Assembly: GCA_002319075.1 (NCBI GenBank)
Contig: NVQB01000001.1
Coordinates: 992,001-1,056,000, forward strand
Length of the DNA: 64,000 nt
Origin: Sphingobacteriaceae bacterium
GTDB taxonomy: Bacteria; Bacteroidota; Bacteroidia; B-17B0; Aurantibacillaceae
Direction of reading: 5' to 3'
Below the pieces are notes generated by a model, which worked only from the letters and a program-made list of their open reading frames with translations, was not told where the DNA came from and searched no databases. Shown here in pieces: positions 27,561-36,771 of the stretch (position 1 is its first letter; each line of letters opens with the position of its first letter). Position numbers and translations under genes: made by a program.

Positions 27561-28559
27561 ATGATTGACCGCATTAAATCTCTCTTCACCTCTTTAGGAC
27601 TCGACTGGTTCTTGTTGGCCATTCTAACTATGGTACTCATGGCTTACTTTGTGCCGGCACCTGGTATGATCACCCAACCCTTGTCGCTGGCAGACCTCGC
27701 TAATTATGGTGTTTCAGGCATCTTCTTTTTTTATGGACTGAAATTAAATGGGCAAAAATTAAAGATGGGTCTGGGAAACTGGAAAATGCACGTAGTCATT
27801 CAATTCACTACTTTTTTAATTTTCCCTTTATTGATTCTAATTATTAAACCCTTCTTCGGAAGTCCTGTGGCAAAAGAGTTATGGCTAGGCATCTTCTTTC
27901 TTGCAGCACTTCCATCCACTGTCTCATCCTCTGTGGTAATGGTATCGCTGGCAGGCGGAAACATTCCCGCAGCTATTTTTAATGCCAGTATTTCTGCGCT
28001 TATCGGTGTGGTTATAACACCTTTGTGGATAGGACTCTTTCTGCAATCAGACGCTGAAAGTTTTGATATGACCGGCATTGCCATAAAACTTACCTTGCAG
28101 GTCTTAGTACCGGTAATCATCGGTATTCTCTTAAACAAACGTTTAGGCTATCTTGCCGAACTTCACAAAAAAGCTCTGAAATTTTTCGATCAACTTGTTA
28201 TTCTCCTTATCGTTTACACTTCATTCTGTAAATCTTTTGCTGAACATTTATTTATTGGTCTTAACTGGTACACCTTACTGGTATTGGCTACAGGCATGCT
28301 CTTGCTTTTTCTGGCAACACTTATCGTGATGAATCGCCTGTCTAAGGCTTTAAAATTTAGTAGGCCTGACACTATCACCGTTATGTTTTGCGGTTCTAAA
28401 AAATCTTTAGTGCATGGAACTGTCATGTCCGGCATTTTATTTGCTGGAAATCCCATGGCTGGCATCCTCTTGCTGCCTTTAATGTTCTACCATGCTCTGC
28501 AGTTGATTGCAGCCAGTATTCTCGCCAAACGTTTAGCTCTTTCTTCTAATCACCACTAA
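27561..28559 (+). CDS. Bile acid:sodium symporter-like (SBF-like) membrane transporter
   Basis: 332 aa from the ATG of MIDRIKSLFTSLGLDW; a TTG 19 codons upstream is less likely. About nine to ten hydrophobic helices are visible. Signature stretches include GVSGIFFFYGLKLNGQKL, FFLAALPSTVSSSVVMV and FCGSKKSLVHGTVM, matching the YfeH/SBF-like family. These are sodium-coupled carriers of organic anions; the cargo here is unknown. It sits between the AraC regulator and the aldehyde dehydrogenase. Confidence 0.88.
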   Translation: MIDRIKSLFTSLGLDWFLLAILTMVLMAYFVPAPGMITQPLSLADLANYGVSGIFFFYGLKLNGQKLKMGLGNWKMHVVIQFTTFLIFPLLILIIKPFFGSPVAKELWLGIFFLAALPSTVSSSVVMVSLAGGNIPAAIFNASISALIGVVITPLWIGLFLQSDAESFDMTGIAIKLTLQVLVPVIIGILLNKRLGYLAELHKKALKFFDQLVILLIVYTSFCKSFAEHLFIGLNWYTLLVLATGMLLLFLATLIVMNRLSKALKFSRPDTITVMFCGSKKSLVHGTVMSGILFAGNPMAGILLLPLMFYHALQLIAASILAKRLALSSNHH

Positions 28560-28716
28560 GAGTATTTTCTTTAGCTGTTAGTAAATCAATTGCTACTAGC
28601 ATTTCTTTATTTCCAATTCGGGGGATTTGCGTGCTAACGTCTGAAATTACCGTCCTAACACCGATGAGTAATTAATCACTTACTTGCCATCAACTAATTC
28701 ACTAAAACTTTACAGT

Positions 28717-30222
28717 ATGGAAAATTTAGCAAAAAGACCAAAGTTCAAAGACAAGTATGATAACTACATCGGTGGGAAATTTGTTCCGCCTGTAAAAGGA
28801 GTTTATTTTGACAACAGTTCTCCGATTGACGGAAAAGTATTTACCAAAGCAGCCCGTTCGGGTGCCGAGGACATAGAATTAGCGCTTGATGCCGCCCATA
28901 AAGCTTTTGCAACATGGAGTAAAACTTCTGCCACTGTGCGTAGTAACATGTTGTTGAAAATAGCGCAGGTTATTGAAGACAATCTTGAATATCTTGCCAC
29001 TGTAGAATGTATCGACAATGGAAAAGCCATCCGTGAATGTCGCGCTGCCGATCTTCCACTAGTAGTTGATCATTTTCGTTACTTCGCAGGTGTGCTGCGT
29101 GGTGAGGAAGGAACTATTTCTGAGCACGATGAAAATACGGTAAGTATTAATTTGCATGAACCCTTAGGAGTGGTTGCACAAATCATCCCATGGAATTTCC
29201 CATTACTAATGGCTACCTGGAAAATAGCCCCAGCTTTAGCCGCAGGCTGCTGCACAGTTGTTAAACCAGCCGAACAAACGCCAACTTCCATCATGTGCCT
29301 GATGGAATTAATCGGTGACATTTTACCTCCGGGTGTTTTAAACATTGTAACAGGTTTTGGTCCTGAAGCGGGAAAACCATTAGCGACTTCTCCACGTATT
29401 GCAAAAGTTTCTTTTACAGGCGAAACTACTACCGGACGTTTAATTCTTCAATACGCTTCTGAAAACATCATTCCTGCAACCATGGAATTAGGTGGAAAAT
29501 CGCCGAACATTTTCTTTGAATCGGTTGGTGACGCAGATGATGATTTTTTTGACAAAGCCGTTGAAGGAGCAGTATTATTCGCTTTAAATCAAGGAGAAGT
29601 TTGCACATGTCCTTCGCGTATTTTAGTTCACGAAAAAATTCACGACAAGTTTATAAAGCGTGTGGTAGAACGAACCAAAGCAATTAAAATTGGTAATCCT
29701 CTGGATGGTACAGTGATGATGGGCGCCCAGGCTTCTAACGACCAGTATGAAAAAATTCTTTCGTATTTAAAAATAGGTAAAGACGAGGGCGCTGAAGTTT
29801 TAACAGGTGGAGATGCAAATAAGCTACCAGCAGACCTGGGTGGTGGATTTTATATTCAACCAACCATTTTTAAAGGCACAAATAAAATGCGCATTTTCCA
29901 GGAAGAAATTTTTGGACCTGTGGTTTGTGTAACAACATTTAAAACAACGGAAGAAGCCATCGAAATTGCAAACGACACATTGTATGGTTTAGGCGCCGGG
30001 GTTTGGACAAGAGACGCGCATGAACTTTATCAAGTGCCAAGAGCTATTAAAGCGGGCCGTGTGTGGGTAAATAACTACCACGCCTACCCGGCTCACGCTC
30101 CATTCGGAGGCTATAAAAAATCCGGTTTCGGCAGAGAAAACCACAAGATGATGTTAGAACATTACCGTCAGACCAAAAACATGTTAATTTCTTACGATAA
30201 AAAGAAATTAGGCTTCTTTTAG
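28717..30222 (+). CDS. NAD-dependent aldehyde dehydrogenase
   Basis: 501 aa from the ATG of [20 protein letters not shown]. Catalytic Cys296 in [13 protein letters not shown], general base Glu257 in [12 protein letters not shown], and cofactor motifs [10 protein letters not shown] and [10 protein letters not shown] are present. The GEVCTCPS context with adjacent DUF779 is seen in the AldB/ExaC acetaldehyde-oxidising group. It converts aldehydes, probably short chain, to acids. A strong terminator follows 12 bases after the stop. Confidence 0.95.
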   Translation: MENLAKRPKFKDKYDNYIGGKFVPPVKGVYFDNSSPIDGKVFTKAARSGAEDIELALDAAHKAFATWSKTSATVRSNMLLKIAQVIEDNLEYLATVECIDNGKAIRECRAADLPLVVDHFRYFAGVLRGEEGTISEHDENTVSINLHEPLGVVAQIIPWNFPLLMATWKIAPALAAGCCTVVKPAEQTPTSIMCLMELIGDILPPGVLNIVTGFGPEAGKPLATSPRIAKVSFTGETTTGRLILQYASENIIPATMELGGKSPNIFFESVGDADDDFFDKAVEGAVLFALNQGEVCTCPSRILVHEKIHDKFIKRVVERTKAIKIGNPLDGTVMMGAQASNDQYEKILSYLKIGKDEGAEVLTGGDANKLPADLGGGFYIQPTIFKGTNKMRIFQEEIFGPVVCVTTFKTTEEAIEIANDTLYGLGAGVWTRDAHELYQVPRAIKAGRVWVNNYHAYPAHAPFGGYKKSGFGRENHKMMLEHYRQTKNMLISYDKKKLGFF

Positions 30223-30234
30223 TCTGCTCTTCTT

Positions 30235-30262
30235 AAGGCATCACAAGGGTGATGCCTTTTTA
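30235..30262 (+). terminator. Rho-independent terminator after aldehyde dehydrogenase
   Basis: A 10-bp stem AAGGCATCAC / GTGATGCCTT with loop AAGG and a T tract follows. Confidence 0.92.
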
Positions 30263-30437
30263 ATAGAAGGTTTAGGGTTAAAATCTCTTAAAAGATGAAA
30301 CCACGCGCACCTTCTTAACGTAAATAGGTTCGTAAGCATTCGCTTAAATCAAACGAGGCTGCTTCATACATTCCGATAAGTGAATTCTACTTATAACAAA
30401 GAATTGGCAGGCACCTCGTTTCTACTTTTTTTAAATC

Positions 30438-30818
30438 ATGCAAAAACTTAAACGCATACACGCAACACCCGCTGCAATGGATTTAATTCATTCTTTGCAA
30501 AAAGAGTTCGGACAACTTATGTTTCACCAGAGTGGCGGCTGCTGTGACGGCTCCTCTCCCATGTGCTTTGTTAAAGGAGATTTTAAAGTGGGGTACAGTG
30601 ATGTTGGTTTGGGGCATATAGAAGATATTGAGTTCTGGATGAACAAGGATCAGTTCGAATACTGGCAACACACCGAATTAACACTTGACGTTGTTAAAGG
30701 GCGCGGATCAAGCTTCTCCATTGAGATTCCCACGGGCAAACGTTTTATGATACACTCACGGATGTATAGTGATGAGGAAAGTAAAAATTTAGAACCGCTA
30801 TTTTTTAAGGAAGATTAG
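30438..30818 (+). CDS. DUF779-domain protein
   Basis: 126 aa. The signature HQSGGCCDGSSPMC gives three close Cys (35, 36, 43) that may bind metal or undergo redox chemistry. DUF779 genes are regularly found next to ExaC/AldB-type aldehyde dehydrogenases, as here, so it may assist that enzyme; the biochemical role is unknown. It has its own upstream region after the terminator. A short inverted repeat (ATAAGTGG / CCACTTAT, 30846-30873) lies after the stop, without a T tract. Confidence 0.9.
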   Translation: MQKLKRIHATPAAMDLIHSLQKEFGQLMFHQSGGCCDGSSPMCFVKGDFKVGYSDVGLGHIEDIEFWMNKDQFEYWQHTELTLDVVKGRGSSFSIEIPTGKRFMIHSRMYSDEESKNLEPLFFKED

Positions 30819-31019
30819 CGTTTGAGGTCGCCGTACTCAACGCTTATAAGTGGTAACAGCTTATTCCACTTATCCCATAAAAAAAGCTTATATTTAATCC
30901 TCTTTATTAGAAGCTTGTAACAGCATCGTTTTTGTAAATTTTCACTTGCGGTACCTCTACATTTTTTTTGTCAGGAAAAAATAGACGTCATGTGACCTCT
31001 AGTCATTTAATCCTTTACC

Positions 31020-31883
31020 ATGAGGCAACTCAAAATTACAAAATCCATTACCAACCGCGATGCGGCTTCTCTCGATAAATACCTGGCAGACATTTCCAGG
31101 CTTCCTTTAATTACCAGTGATGAAGAAACTGTACTTGCCCAGAAAATAAGGGCCGGAGACATGGATGCATTAGAAAAATTAACCCTCGCCAATTTAAGAT
31201 TTGTAGTGTCTGTAGCCAAGCAATATCAAAATCAAGGTCTGAGCCTGCCCGATCTTATTAACGAAGGCAATGTGGGTTTAATAAAAGCGGCAAAGCGTTT
31301 TGATGAAACGAGAGGATTCAAATTTATTTCTTATGGCGTGTGGTGGATTCGCCAGGCCATTATTCAAGCCGTTTCTGAACAATCACGCGTTATTCGTTTG
31401 CCCCTGAATAAAATTGGAGTTCTGAATAAAATAAAAAAAGCGCAGAGTGTTTTAGAACAAAAACTAGAACGTCCTGCGAGTATCTCCGAAATAGCAGAAG
31501 TTCTTGAAATGCCGGAAGCTGAAATTGGCGTTACAATGCGAGCCTCCAGCTGGCATATTTCTACCGACGCGTTGTTGCCTGGAAATGAAGATCAAACGAT
31601 CATGGAGCTTATTTCAAATCCAGACGCGGCTAAACCCGACGATGAACTGATGGTTTCTTCTCTGCAGTTTGAAGTGCAAAGAGTTTTAGGGACTCTCACA
31701 GAAAGAGAAAAAGATGTTATTGTATTGTTTTACGGCATTGGAGTAGCTTGTCCTATTACACTTGAAGAAATTGGCGAAAAATACGATCTCACACGCGAAA
31801 GGGTAAGACAAATTAAAGAGAAAGCAATTCGTAAATTACGCATGGCTTCCAAAAATAAAATCTTAAAGAGTTACCTCGGTTAA
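31020..31883 (+). CDS. rpoD: Primary RNA polymerase sigma factor (RpoD/SigA)
   Basis: 287 aa, the short form without region 1.1 and the long non-conserved insert, as usual in Bacteroidota. Region 1.2 (DAASLDKYLADISRLPLIT), region 2 (DLINEGNVGLIKAAKRFD and FKFISYGVWWIRQAI), region 3, and region 4 with TLEEIGEKYDLTRERVRQIK are intact. It recognises -33/-7 promoters including the TAnnTTTG elements seen in this window. It is monocistronic with a terminator directly after it. Confidence 0.96.
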   Translation: MRQLKITKSITNRDAASLDKYLADISRLPLITSDEETVLAQKIRAGDMDALEKLTLANLRFVVSVAKQYQNQGLSLPDLINEGNVGLIKAAKRFDETRGFKFISYGVWWIRQAIIQAVSEQSRVIRLPLNKIGVLNKIKKAQSVLEQKLERPASISEIAEVLEMPEAEIGVTMRASSWHISTDALLPGNEDQTIMELISNPDAAKPDDELMVSSLQFEVQRVLGTLTEREKDVIVLFYGIGVACPITLEEIGEKYDLTRERVRQIKEKAIRKLRMASKNKILKSYLG

Positions 31884-31909
31884 TTTTTTATTCCAACTTT
31901 TAACAACAA

Positions 31910-31942
31910 AAAAAGTCCCTGTAAAATTTACAGGGACTTTTT
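31910..31942. terminator. Bidirectional terminator between rpoD and ompA
   Basis: A 16-bp stem AAAAAGTCCCTGTAAA / TTTACAGGGACTTTTT has A and T runs on both sides, so it can end transcription of rpoD (plus) and of the OmpA gene (minus). Confidence 0.93.
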
Positions 31943-31965
31943 ATTTCTACAAGTTAGTTAACTAA

Positions 31966-33456
31966 CTAGTAAGAAGTTTTTAATTCTACGCGACGGTTTT
32001 TAGCTTTACCAGCAGCGTTAGTATTAGGAGCAATTGGTCTGCTTTCACCGTATCCAATAGCGGTTAAACGGTCTGCAGAAACACCTTTTGACTCTAAGTA
32101 TTTTTTAACGGACTCAGTTCTTTTTTGAGACAATGTTAAGTTGTAGTTATCATCAGCGTCGCTGTCAGTATGACCTTCGATAGTTAATTTTACAGCTTCG
32201 TTACGTTTTAAAATGTCAGCTAAGTCATCTAAAGCTGTGAAGGAAATTAATTTTAAGTCAGCTTTATTTGTTTCGAAGTAGATTTTACTTGCGATAACAG
32301 TGATACGTTGAATATCTAATTTTGGAATTTCAGGACACCCTTTGTTCTCGATAGAACCTTTAGCAGTTGGACAACGATCTTCTTTATCAGACACACCATC
32401 ACCATCCGTATCAGGACAACCTTTGAAAGCTAAAGGACCAGCCATTTCAGGGCAAAGATCTTCTTCGTTTACAATTCCGTCTTTGTCGTTATCTAAAGTA
32501 CAACCTGAACCATCAACTTTATAACCCGTTTTTGTTCCAGGACATTTGTCATCTAAATCCACTACACCATCTTTATCTGCATCAGGACAACCTTTTAATT
32601 CAAGTGTTCCGGCAACATCAGGGCAACGGTCTTCTTTATCAGTAATACCATCTAAGTCAGCATCAGGGCATCCTTTTAAACTGGCAATACCTGCAACATC
32701 TACACAAGCATCAAGATAATCGGCAACAGCATCACCGTCACGATCTAAAGGACAACCTTTAGCGTCAACAGCAACACCCATTGGAGTAGCAGGACACTCA
32801 TCTTTTTTATCAGCCACACCATCTTTATCTTCATCATGTTTTTTACCAAGATTAAAAGTTAAACCAACAGTATGAAGTAACATGAGATCATTATCTCCGT
32901 TAGCAACAAGGTGATCGATGTTGTCGGTTGAAGTGTATTGAAATGTTTCCTGTATTTGTAAAGAGACAACTGGTCCCATTTTAATATTGATACCGCCACC
33001 AAAAGTTGGCACTGCGAATTCAAAACGCTCGCGAGGTAACTCATAAACATTTTCGTACCAGATTGCTCCAGCGCCCAACATTAAATAAGGGCGGATAATT
33101 GTTTGAGGACCTGTAAAATAAAATCTGGCTACCAAATTAGCAGTATTGTTACGCACTAAAAAAGCGTTATCACGATCACCAAGGAGATTTTGTGATACCG
33201 TACTGCGATCCACATATCCTACTTCACCTCTCGTAAAAAATAAAGACGCATCAAAATGTCTGCTAAGATATCTTGAAACGGAGATAGAACCGAAGCCATA
33301 AGCTGCCTGGTTAGTTGTCCAGAATCCACTTCCTCTATCGCCTCTGTACTGAATAAGGCCACCGTGGAAACCGATGTTCCATTTTTTTTCGTCTGTTTGT
33401 GCAAATGTGTTCAATACAGCCACACATAAGGCACACATAAGTATTACTTTTTTCAT
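31966..33456 (-). CDS. OmpA-family outer-membrane protein with TSP3 calcium repeats
   Basis: 496 aa. A signal peptide (ending VLNTFAQ) is followed by an eight-strand-type beta-barrel (about 25-205). Then come about six thrombospondin type-3 repeats (DEDKDGVADKKDECP, DRDGDAVADYLDAC, DADLDGITDKEDRCP and others) likely to bind calcium. The C-terminal OmpA domain has FETNKADL, IEGHTDSDADDNYN and NRRVELKT, with the Asp and Arg that grip peptidoglycan. It links the outer membrane to the cell wall and is probably abundant. Confidence 0.95.
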   Translation of the reverse strand: MKKVILMCALCVAVLNTFAQTDEKKWNIGFHGGLIQYRGDRGSGFWTTNQAAYGFGSISVSRYLSRHFDASLFFTRGEVGYVDRSTVSQNLLGDRDNAFLVRNNTANLVARFYFTGPQTIIRPYLMLGAGAIWYENVYELPRERFEFAVPTFGGGINIKMGPVVSLQIQETFQYTSTDNIDHLVANGDNDLMLLHTVGLTFNLGKKHDEDKDGVADKKDECPATPMGVAVDAKGCPLDRDGDAVADYLDACVDVAGIASLKGCPDADLDGITDKEDRCPDVAGTLELKGCPDADKDGVVDLDDKCPGTKTGYKVDGSGCTLDNDKDGIVNEEDLCPEMAGPLAFKGCPDTDGDGVSDKEDRCPTAKGSIENKGCPEIPKLDIQRITVIASKIYFETNKADLKLISFTALDDLADILKRNEAVKLTIEGHTDSDADDNYNLTLSQKRTESVKKYLESKGVSADRLTAIGYGESRPIAPNTNAAGKAKNRRVELKTSY

Positions 33457-33792
33457 TTTATTTTGTTTTAGTTATTACACATTAATTTGTTGAAATAAAG
33501 AGAAGTTAATGCCCGTTGAAATTTTAACTCAGATTTTAACTTTTGTATTTCTCAAACATGCACTGTCGGCCTTAGCTGGCGCTTCCTGCGACGGCTTTGA
33601 CTTTTAAATAACTTTTAAAACGAAGAGCGTTTTTAACCTTTTTTTTGATTGCGTTTTTGGGGAAATTAATTCCCGAACTGCGTTATGGGGTCAACGAAAC
33701 CCTTATAAATAGGGTAATACATGGGGTGATAGAAAAGAAAAAGCCTTCATAAAATTTATGAAGGCTTTCAATATAGAAGAGGAGATTTCAAA
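33457..33792. other. Intergenic region upstream of ompA
   Basis: This AT-rich region carries the ompA promoter and a long untranslated leader, and a terminator for the CsbD-like gene at its right end. No convincing coding frame, repeat or RNA gene was found. The spacer has runs such as ACTGTCGGCCTTAGCTGGCG that are GC-richer than the rest, without visible pairing. Confidence 0.5.
33740..33768 (-). terminator. Rho-independent terminator for the CsbD-like gene
   Basis: A 14-bp stem AAAGCCTTCATAAA / TTTATGAAGGCTTT with a one-base formal loop (a few bases when relaxed), followed on the minus strand by T-rich sequence. Confidence 0.88.
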
Positions 33793-33981
33793 TTAAGATT
33801 CAGAAATAAATTTTTGAATATCTTCCTGAGAAACACCTAAAATAATGTTAAGCTTACGAAGAAGGTCATCGTGCTTGCCGTCTACCCATACCAGGTCGCT
33901 TTCGGTAAGTATGCCATACTTCTGTCTCAAACGCGCTTTTATTACGGTCCAATTTTCTTTCATACTCGTTAGATCTGTCAT
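33793..33981 (-). CDS. CsbD-like general stress protein
   Basis: 62 aa. The pattern MKENWTVIKARLRQKYGILTESDLVWVDGKHDDLLRKL matches the CsbD family (NW--IKG-LK-K-G-LTDDDL---G) at positions 7-45. CsbD proteins are small, charged and stress-induced, with no known activity. It stands alone between the ompA leader and a KAS III gene, with a strong terminator after it. Confidence 0.85.
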   Translation of the reverse strand: MTDLTSMKENWTVIKARLRQKYGILTESDLVWVDGKHDDLLRKLNIILGVSQEDIQKFISES

Positions 33982-34085
33982 GTTGTAGTGTTTGTGGATT
34001 TATAGTGTAAAGTTGATCAATTAAAATTTGTAATAAGCGCTAAACAATGAACATTCTTTAATATTCACACAATTTGGTTTTTAGC

Positions 34086-35153
34086 TTATACCACATAGGT
34101 AACGGCATTAACATTCATTCCTGCTCCAACAGATGCAAATAAGATAACGTCACCCTTCGTTAAACTATGGTCTGCCTGCTGATTCTTTAAAACCATATCC
34201 AGAAGTGTGGGAATTGTAGCAACCGAACTATTTCCGAGCAAATGAATATTCATTGGCAATACCTCTTCGGGAAATACATCAAGATTATACATCCGGTAAA
34301 ACTCTCTTATGATAGCTTTGTCCATTTTTTCGTTTGCCTGATGAATGAAGATTTTTTTCAGATCCTTAATTCCATAACCCGATTTATCGAAACAGGTTTT
34401 CATGGCACCGGGAACGTGTTTAAGCGCAAACTCATAAATTTTTTTGCCCTGCATTTTCAGGTAACGCTTCTCAGGCGCATAACCTTCTTTATTTGACACA
34501 TTAAAACTCAGGTAATCAAATTCGTCATAGGTGTAAGTTAAAGCTGCCGTGCTTATTATGCCTCTTTTCTCATCTCCCTCTACCAGCTCAACAACACCTG
34601 CACCTGCACCATCGGCGTAAATCATCGAATCGCGGTCATGGGGATCTATAACTCTTGAAAGTGTTTCGGCACCTATTACTAAGAACCGCTTTGTATTATC
34701 AGCAATAATAGATTGGCGTGCCAATATTAAACCCTGCACCCAGCCTGGACAGCCGAATATAACGTCATACGCAATACATGCAGGATTTTTAATTCTCAAT
34801 TCGTGTTTTATGCGCGAGGCAATGGCTGGTAGAATATCTGCCTGCGAAGAACCAAATGGAACGTTTCCACAGGTATGCGCTAAAATTATACCGTCGAGTG
34901 TTTCAGGATCAACCTTGGCGTCTTCCAGAGCAAGTCTTCCTGCAATAACTGCCATGTCAGACATTAGCTGATCATTATCTGCATACCGCCGTTCACTTAT
35001 ACCGGTAATATCCTTGAATTTACGTGCTATAGCCTCGTGCGTTTCAGAAAATGCTTTACCGCCACTCTCATAAAAAGAATGCTCGCTGAAACTTACATTC
35101 GTTACTCTGTTGCGGGGTACATAACTTCCCATACCTGTAATCATTATATTCAT
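34086..35153 (-). CDS. 3-oxoacyl-ACP synthase III-family condensing enzyme (FabH-like)
   Basis: 355 aa. Catalytic triad Cys135 (DVIFGCPGWVQG), His271 (IFIHQANEKMD) and Asn308 (HLLGNSSVATIP) are all present. The active-site Cys context GCPGW differs from the AACAGF of housekeeping FabH, which suggests a special acyl substrate or a role outside primary fatty acid initiation. There is no neighbour of an acyl pathway on either side. It may act on acyl-CoA or acyl-ACP; not resolved here. Confidence 0.88.
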   Translation of the reverse strand: MNIMITGMGSYVPRNRVTNVSFSEHSFYESGGKAFSETHEAIARKFKDITGISERRYADNDQLMSDMAVIAGRLALEDAKVDPETLDGIILAHTCGNVPFGSSQADILPAIASRIKHELRIKNPACIAYDVIFGCPGWVQGLILARQSIIADNTKRFLVIGAETLSRVIDPHDRDSMIYADGAGAGVVELVEGDEKRGIISTAALTYTYDEFDYLSFNVSNKEGYAPEKRYLKMQGKKIYEFALKHVPGAMKTCFDKSGYGIKDLKKIFIHQANEKMDKAIIREFYRMYNLDVFPEEVLPMNIHLLGNSSVATIPTLLDMVLKNQQADHSLTKGDVILFASVGAGMNVNAVTYVV

Positions 35154-35475
35154 GCGCGCAAATATTTAGCCAATGCTCCAGGAGTGAAAACTCCTTTTTA
35201 AGGGGCAGTTCAATTCTTAATCAACAACAATTTTTTTGTTGTTACAGCCTTAAAAAGATGGAAGAGATAAATTGTAAAAACAGCTCTACAACCGATGAGA
35301 TCTAAATTCCGAAAGATGTAAGGTAAATATACACTATAATTCCATCCTTACGCCATCAGGTTGCAAAATAGAAATAATTCGTTTGTTAAATTTTTATCCT
35401 CTTGTAAATAAAAAAAGGAATGCAGAGTTAAATCTGTATTCCTTTTTTTAAAGTGGAATTAACCGGAATTAATTT
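35154..35475. other. Intergenic region upstream of the KAS III gene
   Basis: This AT-rich region contains the minus-strand promoter of the KAS III gene, not precisely placed, and at its right end the terminator of the outer-membrane protein gene. I see no coding frame or repeat otherwise. Confidence 0.5.
35410..35449 (-). terminator. Rho-independent terminator for the outer-membrane barrel gene
   Basis: The stem AAAAAAAGGAATGCAGA / TCTGTATTCCTTTTTTT has a 6-base loop and mostly perfect pairing; A and T runs allow use in both directions. Confidence 0.85.
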
Positions 35476-36051
35476 TTACAGTTTAAACGATAAACCGAAA
35501 GTGGACATACCTGTTGAAAGATCTAAGTAAAGTCCGAATACCTGTGTAAGATGAACACGTGAACCAATATGAGCAGTTACGTAAAGTGGACTTGGTCCTG
35601 CAACTACGTCTCTATCGCCATAATATCCGCTGTCCCAACTACGCGAACGAATTGCAAAACCGGCAGAAGCTGCAGCATAGAAATCCCATTTTTCGCTTGC
35701 CTGAAAAAGTTGATCAAAATAGTATGCACCCTTCACACCAATCGGCACAACAGTTTCACGGTATCTGTAATTTCCATAAGGGTGATTAGGACCTCCCCAA
35801 TAGTAGTAGTTGGAATACGTGTAAAACCCAACGAAAGGAGCCAGTGTAATGTTTCTCGCAATATCGAACTCCACACTTCCAACTATTGCCGGCGCTAAAT
35901 AACCACCCGGACCATAATAGCCAAGGCCTGCACCTATGTTAATTTGTGGGCCAAACTTTTCGCGTGGCGCTGTGTTGTAGGAAGATTGAGCTGAAACTTC
36001 CGTACTAAACATGCTGAATACTATTCCAAAAATAAGTAATGCTTTTTTCAT
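35476..36051 (-). CDS. Small outer-membrane beta-barrel protein
   Basis: 191 aa. A signal peptide (ending MFSTEVSAQS) precedes alternating strands (NIGAGLGYYGPGGYLAPAIV, RETVVPIGVKGAYYFDQLF) and a C-terminal DLSTGMSTFGLSFKL with a final hydrophobic/aromatic strand. This is a typical Bacteroidota outer-membrane beta-barrel of unknown role. It is separated by 48 bases from an upstream small membrane protein gene. Confidence 0.8.
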   Translation of the reverse strand: MKKALLIFGIVFSMFSTEVSAQSSYNTAPREKFGPQINIGAGLGYYGPGGYLAPAIVGSVEFDIARNITLAPFVGFYTYSNYYYWGGPNHPYGNYRYRETVVPIGVKGAYYFDQLFQASEKWDFYAAASAGFAIRSRSWDSGYYGDRDVVAGPSPLYVTAHIGSRVHLTQVFGLYLDLSTGMSTFGLSFKL

Positions 36052-36099
36052 GATTGTTTTTTTATGTTTTTTACTATGCTAATTATATGCCTGTTTATT

Positions 36100-36363
36100 T
36101 TAGTATTCGTGAACGTAAATTTTTAAATCATCAGAGCCGTTTTTTCCAATAGGCGAACCCGACTCTGACAATCCTATAGTAATAACTTTATTGCTCTTTT
36201 TATGGAGTGTAAGAATTTTGATATTCCTTAAACTCTTAATACCCTTGTCAAGACTGGTAAATCCATTTTTTAAGGTCCTGCTTGTAGCTTCTAAATAACC
36301 GAAAATGAAAGCGCCGATTATAAAAAGTAAGACTAATACAGCAGCGTAGGCAAGTGTGCTCAT
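36100..36363 (-). CDS. Single-TM small protein of unknown function
   Basis: 87 aa. One TM helix (LAYAAVLVLLFIIGAFIFGY, about 4-23) is followed by a basic soluble tail with a predicted beta strand pair (NKVITIGLSESGSPIG). The family is not recognised. It starts 18 bases after the stop of the upstream eRF1-like gene, so the two probably form an operon, which could place that protein at the membrane. Function unknown. Confidence 0.6.
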   Translation of the reverse strand: MSTLAYAAVLVLLFIIGAFIFGYLEATSRTLKNGFTSLDKGIKSLRNIKILTLHKKSNKVITIGLSESGSPIGKNGSDDLKIYVHEY

Positions 36364-36381
36364 ACTATTCAGTTTAACTGG

Positions 36382-36771
36382 TTAGTGTATTTGATTCGAA
36401 AAATAATCTTTTACAAACGTGTGACGGGCAGCATCAGACATTTGGTCAGCCGACTTGGTTTCGATCTTAATTTTCGCAAAACGGTGATCGGCTTTTAAAA
36501 TATTTGCCAATTGTGATTTTGCATCTGTAGGGCCGAAAATAATAACGTCATCATAATTGCGGATGCTTTCGCCAAGTTCTTTATAAAATTCTGAAGTTTG
36601 ATGTTGTTCCTTATTATGCATAACGTTCTCGCTATGTGAAAGACTTTTTTCTTTTTCCTCGTGAGTAAATTTCGAAGAAATTGTTTTGTGAGATATGCTA
36701 TTACCTGTAAGCTCCATTAAATGCGCGCTCGCGTGATCCATCCAGATTCCTAATTTTTTTGTAGTTGACAT
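36382..36771 (-). CDS. Small eRF1/baeRF-domain-like protein
   Basis: 129 aa. It begins KKLGIWMDHASAHLMEL (strand with Asp), then a charged low-complexity insert with SEFYKELGESIRNYDDVIIF, then GPTDAKSQLANILKADHRFA and a final helix. The alternating strand-helix layout with the GPTDAK motif resembles a stand-alone domain of bacterial eRF1-related (baeRF) or host-attachment-type proteins. That assignment is from pattern memory, not alignment. Bacterial members are suspected to act on stalled or dormant ribosomes. Paired with a small membrane protein gene. Confidence 0.5.
   Translation of the reverse strand: MSTTKKLGIWMDHASAHLMELTGNSISHKTISSKFTHEEKEKSLSHSENVMHNKEQHQTSEFYKELGESIRNYDDVIIFGPTDAKSQLANILKADHRFAKIKIETKSADQMSDAARHTFVKDYFSNQIH

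Noticed and set aside
31966-33456. Tandem repeats in DNA as a possible CRISPR or satellite
   Set aside because: They encode the TSP3 calcium repeats of the OmpA protein and differ in sequence.
36382-36771. Phage host-attachment gene or prophage remnant
   Set aside because: No other phage gene nearby; the similarity is to an eRF1-like domain and the neighbours are chromosomal.
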